From contig NZ_AQXF01000001.1 of assembly GCF_000375545.1 (NCBI RefSeq), forward strand, positions 608,893 through 672,892: 64,000 nucleotides of DNA, in the 5' to 3' direction. The position numbers were made by a program, and so were the translations under genes. Under the pieces are notes generated by a model that was not told the DNA's origin, searched no databases, and saw nothing but the letters and a program-made list of their open reading frames with translations. Source of the stretch: Kordiimonas gwangyangensis DSM 19435 = JCM 12864 (GTDB lineage Bacteria; Pseudomonadota; Alphaproteobacteria; Sphingomonadales; Kordiimonadaceae). This document shows, in pieces, positions 1 through 7,900 of the stretch (position 1 is its first letter; the number at the start of each line of letters is the position of its first letter).

Positions 1-222
1 TGCACGCCGGATGAGTTCGAAGAATTCCAGCGCCTGAACAAAGCCTACAAAAACAAGTTCGGTTTCCCCTTCATCATCGCGGTGAAGGGCCACAACCGCC
101 ATAGCATATTGGCCGCCTTTGAAGCGCGCCTCAATCATGACCGCGAGCGCGAGTTTAAAACCGCGCTTGCCGAGATACATAAAATCGCGCGCTTCAGGCT
201 TGAAGCCCTCGCCGCGCTTTAG
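1..222 (+). CDS. uraD: OHCU decarboxylase, C-terminal part (cut by window edge)
   Basis: The reading frame is open from base 1 and stops with TAG at 220-222, giving the last 73 residues. The segment FGFPFIIAVKG followed by a basic helix (HNRHSILAAFEARL) is the C-terminal signature of 2-oxo-4-hydroxy-4-carboxy-5-ureidoimidazoline decarboxylase, which turns OHCU into S-allantoin after uric acid oxidation. The N-terminal half, with the catalytic His, lies outside the window. Allantoicase starts 12 bases downstream on the same strand, so the two probably form a purine-degradation operon in the cytoplasm. The assignment rests on the short C-terminal motif plus this context. Confidence 0.8.
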   Translation, partial: CTPDEFEEFQRLNKAYKNKFGFPFIIAVKGHNRHSILAAFEARLNHDREREFKTALAEIHKIARFRLEALAAL

Positions 223-234
223 AAAGTGCACAAG

Positions 235-1230
235 ATGTCCACCGCCGTTCAGACCGATTTCCGCCGCAGCATCAACCTTGCGAACCCCCGCATCGGCGCC
301 AAGGTCACCTTCGCGACTGATGATTTTTTCGCGGACAAATCCCGCCTGATCGACCCCGCTGACGCTGTTTTCATCCCCGGAAAATATGACGATAACGGCA
401 AGTGGATGGACGGCTGGGAAAGCCGCCGCAAACGCGGCACCGGTTATGATCATGCCGTTGTGCGCCTCGGTGCACGCGGCGTGGTACACGGCTTCGACAT
501 CGACACCAGCCATTTCACCGGCAACTTTCCGCCTGCCGCCAGCATTGATGCCTGCATCTCGCACGAGGATGTGCCCGGTGACGCTGCGGTCTGGACCACG
601 CTGGTGCCGTCCATGAACCTCAGTGGCAACAGCCACCATTTTGTGCCTTGCGACAGTGGCGAGGCCTGGACCCATATCAGGCTCAATATCTACCCGGATG
701 GCGGCGTGGCGCGCCTCCGCGTGTTTGGTGAGATTTACCGGGACTGGAACGGTTTTGACGCGCGTGAGCGCATCGACCTGCTGGCGATGGAAAATGGCGG
801 GCGCGGTATTATCGCCAACGACGAGCATTTTGGTGTGCTCTCAAACATCACCCTGCCGGGCAAGGGGCTGAACATGGGCGATGGTTGGGAAACCAGGCGC
901 CGGCGTGAGCCGGGGAACGACTGGTCGATCCTGGCGCTTGGCCATGCAGGCACCGTTGATGAAATCCTTGTCGACACCGCCTTTTTCAAAGGTAACTTCC
1001 CGAGCCACATTTCCATTCAGGCCGCGCTTGTTACAGGCGGCACGGACGACAGCCTGCCAGTGCAAAGCCAGTTCTGGTCCGAGCTTCTGGACAAACAGCC
1101 GCTTTCCGCCGACGCGGAGCACAGCTTCCGCCCGCTCGCAGGCATTGGCCCCATCAGCCACATCCGGGTGAATATTTACCCGGACGGCGGTATCAGCCGC
1201 TTGCGGCTGTTTGGACATATCAGCAAATAG
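235..1230 (+). CDS. alc: Allantoicase
   Basis: Allantoicase hydrolyses allantoate to ureidoglycolate and urea, late in purine breakdown. The 331-residue protein has the expected length and the duplicated architecture of the family. Two similar halves each carry a WE[ST]RR motif (DGWESRRKRG near residue 60, DGWETRRRREPG near 215), an HGFDIDT / DEILVDT segment, a G-NFP segment, and an IR-NIYPDGG-RLR--G motif (residues about 145 and 310). The frame is also open from a GTG at 226, but ATG at 235 is preferred because it begins the usual N-terminus. It follows uraD closely and is probably cotranscribed. No urease or transporter gene is visible here. Confidence 0.93.
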   Translation: MSTAVQTDFRRSINLANPRIGAKVTFATDDFFADKSRLIDPADAVFIPGKYDDNGKWMDGWESRRKRGTGYDHAVVRLGARGVVHGFDIDTSHFTGNFPPAASIDACISHEDVPGDAAVWTTLVPSMNLSGNSHHFVPCDSGEAWTHIRLNIYPDGGVARLRVFGEIYRDWNGFDARERIDLLAMENGGRGIIANDEHFGVLSNITLPGKGLNMGDGWETRRRREPGNDWSILALGHAGTVDEILVDTAFFKGNFPSHISIQAALVTGGTDDSLPVQSQFWSELLDKQPLSADAEHSFRPLAGIGPISHIRVNIYPDGGISRLRLFGHISK

Positions 1231-1323
1231 CGGGACGATAATTCTGGCACTACGCCCCAATTTGACCCTACTCTTTCGCATAGAGTTCAAGACCGGACCG
1301 ATGTGGAAACAATGGGGTTACGC

Positions 1324-2847
1324 ATGACACGGATTTTCGCGCTTCTTCTCACCGCCATGCTCTTGATGGCTGCCGCCGACCCTGCCGAAATGGAACTGGG
1401 CCCGCGGGAGGAGGAACCGACCTTAGAGAACGCCATTGAGGCCATTGATGTTGGCCGATTCCGCCTCGCAGACCAGATTTTGCAGCAAATCCTGGCTGAG
1501 CAGCCGCAAAATCAGGAAGTCTATTATTTTGCCGCATGGGCAGCTTACGGCAGCGGCCAGTATGAACGCGCGAAAGACTTGGTCACGCGTTATAGCAGCT
1601 TCCAGTCCATCGGCGTATATGCTGCTGAAGCGGTAAAACTGAAAGTTGCGATTGACGAAGCCATTGCCGCCTTCAAAGCATCAGAACAGTCGGCATTTGA
1701 TTATGCCCAGCGCCAGCACACAATCTTCGCATATGCCGCCTTTCGTGACGCTTACCCAAAAAGCGCAAGCGTGGAACAGGCCGATTTTCTGAGCTACCGC
1801 CGCGCCAAGGAAGTGAACGTTGAGATTTCCTACCAGCGCTATCTGCACTATTGGCCGGACGGCAAATTCAAAGCCGACGCGGAAAAAAGCGCGGACCTCG
1901 CAGCCTTCCGGGAAGCACGGCAACAGAATACGGTCGAAAGCTATCAGCTTTATGCCAGCAGCTACCCGCGCGGTGCGTACCTGTTACAGGCCATGCAGCG
2001 CGAAGAAACGCTTGCCTACGCTCGGGCATCAACTGATGGGTCTGTGTCAGCGCTGCAAGCCTTCCTTGCGCGGTATCCAAACGGGTCCTTCCGCAACGAG
2101 GCTAAAAAATCCCTGACTGCGGCGGAAGCCCGTGCGCCCCTGCGCGCACTGTCAGGCCCCACGGTTATCATTCCCGCGGGCGTCTATGTTTACCGAGTCA
2201 GTGCGCCCGGAACCCCGCGCGCCGACACCAGGACCTTTGAGGTCAGCAAGCCCTTCACCGCGATGGCCACCGAAGTCACCTTTGACATGTGGGACCGGTG
2301 CGTGGCCGATGCTGCGTGCGCGCAAGATGGCCCGTCAGACCAGGGCTGGGGCCGTGTGCGCCGCCCGCTGATCAATGTCACGCGTCATGACGTGGATACC
2401 TTCACCGCGTGGATGAATGAGAAGTGGCAAGCCGCCGGGGGACGCGGCACATGGAGACTGCCGAGCGAAGTGGAATGGGCCTATATGGCGCGCGGCCGCA
2501 ACAGCCAGATCACAGCGCAAAAAGCCGCGTTCGATAAAGCCTCACAAGTTTGTGCCGACTGTGACGACCGCGCGGGCGCGGACGCCACTTTCCCCGTGGG
2601 CCGGGCGGCACCCAACAGCTTTGGGCTCTATGACATGCTGGGCAATGCAGCTGAATGGGTGGACGATTGCTGGGGCCCCGAATTCAGCGCCGCACCGGTG
2701 CTGGAGAAGTGTACAAGTGGTGTGGTGCGCGGCACCACCAACATGACCGTGCCCATGCTGCTGGCCATTCAGGCACGGCAGGAAATGGCGTTTGACAGCC
2801 GCAACAAGCTTGTCGGTTTCCGGCTGATCCTTGTGGGCGCAAACTAA
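1324..2847 (+). CDS. Exported repeat protein with C-terminal SUMF1/formylglycine-generating-enzyme-like domain
   Basis: The ATG at 1324 starts a clean signal peptide (TRIFALLLTAMLLMAAA); the frame is open from GTG 1303 and ATG 1312 as well. About residues 30-260 are helical repeats, TPR-like at first and then units ending in YP-G--- (HYWPDGKFK, SSYPRGAYL, ARYPNGSFR). Residues about 275-507 are a SUMF1-type fold: IPAG, ATEVTFDMWDRC, NVTRHDVDTFTAWMNEK, WRLPSEVEWAYMARG, FGLYDMLGNAAEWVDDCW and a C-terminal VGFRLI. In true formylglycine-generating enzymes a catalytic Cys follows the late RGG segment; here that place reads VVRGTTNM. A structural, ligand-binding or non-FGE role is therefore likelier than sulfatase activation. 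It is convergent with pbpC, 10 bases away. The function is unknown. Confidence 0.75.
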   Translation: MTRIFALLLTAMLLMAAADPAEMELGPREEEPTLENAIEAIDVGRFRLADQILQQILAEQPQNQEVYYFAAWAAYGSGQYERAKDLVTRYSSFQSIGVYAAEAVKLKVAIDEAIAAFKASEQSAFDYAQRQHTIFAYAAFRDAYPKSASVEQADFLSYRRAKEVNVEISYQRYLHYWPDGKFKADAEKSADLAAFREARQQNTVESYQLYASSYPRGAYLLQAMQREETLAYARASTDGSVSALQAFLARYPNGSFRNEAKKSLTAAEARAPLRALSGPTVIIPAGVYVYRVSAPGTPRADTRTFEVSKPFTAMATEVTFDMWDRCVADAACAQDGPSDQGWGRVRRPLINVTRHDVDTFTAWMNEKWQAAGGRGTWRLPSEVEWAYMARGRNSQITAQKAAFDKASQVCADCDDRAGADATFPVGRAAPNSFGLYDMLGNAAEWVDDCWGPEFSAAPVLEKCTSGVVRGTTNMTVPMLLAIQARQEMAFDSRNKLVGFRLILVGAN

Positions 2848-2857
2848 CTGGGAGCGG

Positions 2858-4963
2858 CTAGCGTGACCGTGCGGGACTGACAGCGCGCACCTGCACCGTC
2901 ACACTCTGGCCGCCCGCGTCCTTGACCGTCAGGTGGTAAAAACCCTCGCTCTCAAGCGTGTAGCTAATCTGGCGTGACCAACGGTTGCTCATGAGCGGTT
3001 TGCCGTCCACGAACCACTGAAGGGGGCGCACGCCGCCATTTGCCTCAAGTGCAAGCGACAGGCTACCGTCTTTTAGTTCAAGCACGCTGCCGTCACGCGG
3101 GAAAGCGATATCAAGCCGTTCATGCCCGGCACCCGCCAGCATCAGCCGCTCCGGACGGTCGAAGTATTTCAGTGCGGGCGGCAGGTCGGCGAACGCACGC
3201 CGGTCACCGGGCGTACGAGCCCATTCGGCTGCGTCACCTGTCGGCAGCCGGTCAAACACATCAAAGAGTATAGGCGCTGCGGTACCAGCACCAAATTGGC
3301 CGGGAAGCGGCGTGCCGTCAGCCCTGCCAACCCAGACAGCCACGGTATAGTCCGCATCGTAGCCAACGGCCCACGCATCGCGGAAGCCGTAGCTGGTGCC
3401 GGTCTTATAGGCCACCGGGCGGCTGCGCTTCTGGTAGGCTTCCGGCAAGCGGTCCTCCGGCGGGCGGGCATCAGAAAGCATGTTCCCAATGGTCTGACGT
3501 GTACCCGCGGACATGATCTCACCCTTTACCGGAATAACCGCCGGTGCATCCACCAGATACACAAGCGGGCGCAACACACCGTCGCTCGCCAGCGCGCTAT
3601 AAAGCTCGGTCAGGCTTTCAAGGCTGGTACCGACGCCGCCCAGCGCGACAGCGAGACCTGCGGGTTCGGTGCCCGGCAGCCTCAGCATGGCACCGGCTTC
3701 GCGCAGCTCCTCGGTGAAGGCCACAGGGCCAATGCGGTCAAGCACGGCAACTGCGGGCACGTTCAGGGACCGCACCAGCGCCTCACGGATGGAAATTTCA
3801 CCATAGTGCCGGTCCATGAAATTGCCCGGCGCATAATTACCAAAACTGCGGGGTTCGTCCCGCACATGGGTTTCGGCGTGCACAAGGCCCCGGTCGATCG
3901 CCATGCCGTAAATAAACGGCTTGAGGGTTGAACCGGGCGAACGCATAGCGGTGACCATATCCACATAGCCGCGGCGATCCGTGTCGCCAAAATCGGCGGA
4001 ACCCACATAGGCCAGCACGCGGCGGCTTTCATTATGCACCACAAGGACCGCCGCACTTGCACGCGCATGCACATCGCTTGCACGCACTTTCACCAACCGT
4101 TCGAGTTGGCGTTGCAGGCCGTAGTCCAGCGTGGTGTCCATCTGCCCACCCAGCCCGTCCAGCACCAGACGCACCGCAAGGTGCGGTGCCAGCACAGGAA
4201 TCTCGTGCCGGGCATTCGGCACCGGGGCGGCGAGTGCAAGATCACGAAGGTCAGGCGCGAGGCCAATGTCATCCGCGACACGGTGCAAAACCTTGTTGCG
4301 CGCTTCCCGCGCACTTTCCGCACGCCTGTCGGGCCGGAGCCGGGTGGGTGATTGCGGCAAAATAACAAGAAGCGCAGCCTCGTCCGGTGTCAGGCGCGCC
4401 GCTTCGTGGCCGAAGTAGGCCTCAGATGCGGCCTTGATACCCTCCAGGTTCCCGCCATAAGGCGCGAGGGTGAGGTAAATCTCCAGAATCTCGCGCTTGG
4501 TGAACTGCCGCTCCAGCTGCAGGGCGCGGAACATCTCGATCAATTTGGAAGAAAGTGTGCGCGGACGCGGCTCCAGCAGCCGGGCTGTTTGCATGGTCAG
4601 CGTAGACGCGCCAGAGACTATTTCACCATGCCGGACAGCTTGCCAGAGCGCGCGACCAAGCGCGAAGATATCGACCCCCGCATGGTCAAAGAAGCGTTTG
4701 TCCTCATAGGCGACCAGCATGTGAATATATAGGGGATCAACCTCTTCAAAGGAAACCTGCCGCCGGATAAGCCCGTCTTCCACGTTGAAAAGCCGCATAA
4801 GCCGCCCATCGGCGGCATGCATTTCGTCGCTCGTATTCTCATACCGCGTTAGGTTGGGCGGATAGAGATGGTCGAGGATAAAAAACCCTGCAATCAATGC
4901 GAAGAAGAGCCCCGCCACACCGGCGAGGCCCCACTTCCGATATGCCCACAGGGTGGCGAGCAT
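2858..4963 (-). CDS. pbpC: Penicillin-binding protein 1C (peptidoglycan glycosyltransferase/transpeptidase)
   Basis: This is a bifunctional class A penicillin-binding protein of the PBP1C type, 701 residues, acting in the periplasm from an N-terminal membrane anchor (residues about 12-30). The glycosyltransferase domain shows EDKRFFDHAGVD and GASTLTMQTARLLE, with the catalytic Glu in the first motif. The transpeptidase domain shows SPGSTLKPFIYG (active-site Ser in STLK), SLN, and YKTGTSYGFRDAW (KTG box). The last 90 residues match the small C-terminal domain typical of PBP1C. The start codon lies one base after the stop of the upstream alpha-2-macroglobulin gene, the standard yfhM-pbpC pairing, in which the macroglobulin is thought to guard cells whose wall is breached and PBP1C to repair the wall. 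Confidence 0.95.
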   Translation of the reverse strand: MLATLWAYRKWGLAGVAGLFFALIAGFFILDHLYPPNLTRYENTSDEMHAADGRLMRLFNVEDGLIRRQVSFEEVDPLYIHMLVAYEDKRFFDHAGVDIFALGRALWQAVRHGEIVSGASTLTMQTARLLEPRPRTLSSKLIEMFRALQLERQFTKREILEIYLTLAPYGGNLEGIKAASEAYFGHEAARLTPDEAALLVILPQSPTRLRPDRRAESAREARNKVLHRVADDIGLAPDLRDLALAAPVPNARHEIPVLAPHLAVRLVLDGLGGQMDTTLDYGLQRQLERLVKVRASDVHARASAAVLVVHNESRRVLAYVGSADFGDTDRRGYVDMVTAMRSPGSTLKPFIYGMAIDRGLVHAETHVRDEPRSFGNYAPGNFMDRHYGEISIREALVRSLNVPAVAVLDRIGPVAFTEELREAGAMLRLPGTEPAGLAVALGGVGTSLESLTELYSALASDGVLRPLVYLVDAPAVIPVKGEIMSAGTRQTIGNMLSDARPPEDRLPEAYQKRSRPVAYKTGTSYGFRDAWAVGYDADYTVAVWVGRADGTPLPGQFGAGTAAPILFDVFDRLPTGDAAEWARTPGDRRAFADLPPALKYFDRPERLMLAGAGHERLDIAFPRDGSVLELKDGSLSLALEANGGVRPLQWFVDGKPLMSNRWSRQISYTLESEGFYHLTVKDAGGQSVTVQVRAVSPARSR

Positions 4964-4964
4964 G

Positions 4965-7900
4965 TTATTTCACCACCCGAACCCGGCTCACGGCGCCTTG
5001 TGTGTGATATTCGGGCTGATACATGTCTTCAGCAAAGGTACCAGGCTGCACATAGTCACCGACCGTGACGGCCCGTACAATATAGGCCAGACGGATCTGG
5101 TTGTTGCGCCAGCCGCGGTACTCACCAAGCTTCAGGGCTGCGACATAACGGTCATCCCGCGCGTCTTCAAACTCGGTGCCCGAGAGATCCGGCAGGAACT
5201 TGAGGCTGCTGACATCGGTGGTCTCGATCTCAAGGCCTGCCGGCAACAGATCCACCACCAAGGTGTCACGTATCGCCGGTATGGTGGCTTTGCCGTCCAG
5301 CAGTACCACGATACGGTCGTTCTGCTTGACCTCGGCAATATTCACCGGCTTGCCGTCCATGTCGAAATAGTGCCGGGTGATTTTAAGGCCGTTATCGCTG
5401 GCCTCTGGTGCGGCCTTGGGCACGCCCCGCAATAGCTTGACGGCACGCAGCGTAACCGCGCCTTCGTTGGCTATTGTCAGTTCGCCCTCCGGCACCGTTT
5501 TACCAATGGTGCCCGCCCAGATGCCCTTTGCACTCGAGACCTTGTCACCGTTGATGCTGGCACTCAGGTTCGTACCGCTGTCGTCCGCGAAACTGGCAGC
5601 CGCACGGGAAATCCAGGCCATTTCCTGTGTACTGAGCCAGCTTTTCTCGCTCACAAATCGTTCGAGCACATCTGACAGGTCGGCAACCAGTGCCGAATTT
5701 GGCATGACCTCGGCAACAAGGCTAACGAAGGCCGCATTGTCACGGATGCTACTGCCATAGTCGCTGTAATAGGCCTTCGGCCGCGAGAATTTATAGGCTT
5801 TGATGAACATCTTCTCCGCCGCATCCCGCTCACCCACATGATGAAGCGCCGCTGCCATCTGCGCCAGCGCCAGCGGTGTATTCACTTTCGAGAGGGCGTG
5901 GTCAGCAAAATAGCGCACTTCGCTTGCAGACACGTCCCCAACACGCGCCAACACATAAAAGGCATAGGCTTGCGCATGTGGATACTGATAGTTGCGAATA
6001 TTGACGATGCTCCGCAACCTGTTCAGGGCAAGCGACGTTACCGCATCTGGCACCTCATAGCCCGCTTCTGCCGCACGCAGCAGAAAGTCGGTTGTGTAGG
6101 CATCAAGCCACGGGCTGTTGCCGCCCAAAAGCGACCAGATACCAAAACCGCCATCGCTTTTCTGACGGTCCATGATGGTGACAATCGCGCGGTCAATCAG
6201 ATTGGCTGCGTCGGTTTTGCTGACCGGCATGTCCCCATAAAGCGCGGAAAGCTGGTCGTGGTACAGCGACGGGAAAGCGCGTGATACGGTCTGTTCCGTG
6301 CAGCGGTAGGCGTAGGCGTTCAGCTCCCGCATCATGCGGTTCGCCTCAAGGTTCGGACGGGTCGAGAGCGTTAAGCTGCCAGATGTTGTCACCCGGTAGA
6401 AATCGCTTGTGTCGGTCGCTGCAAAAGTATGGGATGCGCCGGGCACGATGCCAGCTTGCGTTCGTTTGGTGGCGTAAGGCCATGCGGCGCGCACCGTAAT
6501 GCCCCATTCGCGGCGAATCTCCTCAATCCCGTCTGCAGAAAGGGCGAGATGCAGGGCCGCATCGCCCGGCTCCATGCCATTGATGACAACCGGAATGTCG
6601 CGGCGTTCCTTTTGCGCGAGCGTAATGGCGCTCATGTCAGGGTCCGCCAGTTTGACAGCACTACCTTTGGCATCAAGCGCGATACGCAGTGCTTTCTCAC
6701 TGCCGGAGAGGTTCTGCACGCTCAGCATCGCGACCGCGTTATCACCGGGTGCGAGGAAGCGCGGCAATATCAGCTCCGCCACCACCGGGGTGCGCACTGT
6801 CATGTTCGCTTCCCCAACACCCAGCATTGTGGTGCCATAGGCCACCGCCATCAACCGCAGCTTTCCGGCAAAGTCAGGCAGGTCAAACGACACCGTCGCG
6901 CTGCCTGTTTCGTCGAGCACGATATCACGGCGGATAAGGGCGACGGTGCGGCTCGTGCGGCTGAGCGCCGCGAACATATTGTTCGCTTCATCTTCACCGT
7001 CCGCTGCCCGGCGCATGCCGGTTACCATGACTTCCTCAAGGTTATCGCCGCCGGTGCGCAAGGTGCCGCGTGTGCCCTCTTCCGTCCGGATCAGGCGACC
7101 GTAGACATCGCGGAGGTCCATCGCGAACGCCCGCTGGCCGTAGAAAAACGTGTCCGGGTTCGGGCTTTTGAAGCGCGTGATGTTGAGAATACCCTCGTCC
7201 ACTGCGGCCACGATAACTTTCATCGCTTCACCCGGCTTGCCGCCTTCGACGGTAACGGGAATATCAACAGCGCGGCCCGGCAGGGTCACTTCGGGCGCGT
7301 CAATCTTGAGCTTTTGCACCTTGGCGGCCCGGCCAACGCTGAACCATTTGAGACCCGTTGCCCGCACGGGCAGCCGTGAAATTTCACCTGCATCCGGGCG
7401 AAGGGCGGTTGCCAGCACATAAGCACCCGGCCCCCAATCGGCCCCGACCTTGAAATCAAATGTGCTGCCGTCTTTCTCAAGCGTGATGAGTTTATAGTCC
7501 ACCAGCCGTTCGTTCACGACCGTAATAAGCGCGCGCCCTTCAAAGGGTGCTTTCACAAACCCCCGCAGGCGGTCACCGGCATTGAGCGCGGTTTCATCTA
7601 CCGTCAGCTCCAGCGCATCCGGCACGTCCGGTGACGTGGCCGCTGCCCACCAACCCACATGGAAGCGTCTACTTGAAGCGGCCTTGCCCTCTGCGTCAAA
7701 CACATCAAGGCGGTAACGGCCACCGGCCAACATACGTTCCAGCTCAATTGTGCCGTCTTGCCCGGTCTCAAGCGTTTCTTCCGCAATCACTTCGTCCACG
7801 ACCGAGCTACGGAAGCGCCAGCTGCCATCAAGCCGGTACCAGCTATATTGATAATGCTCGCGCACCCAGACAGCGTTTACACCGTGCTCCGCGATTGGCT

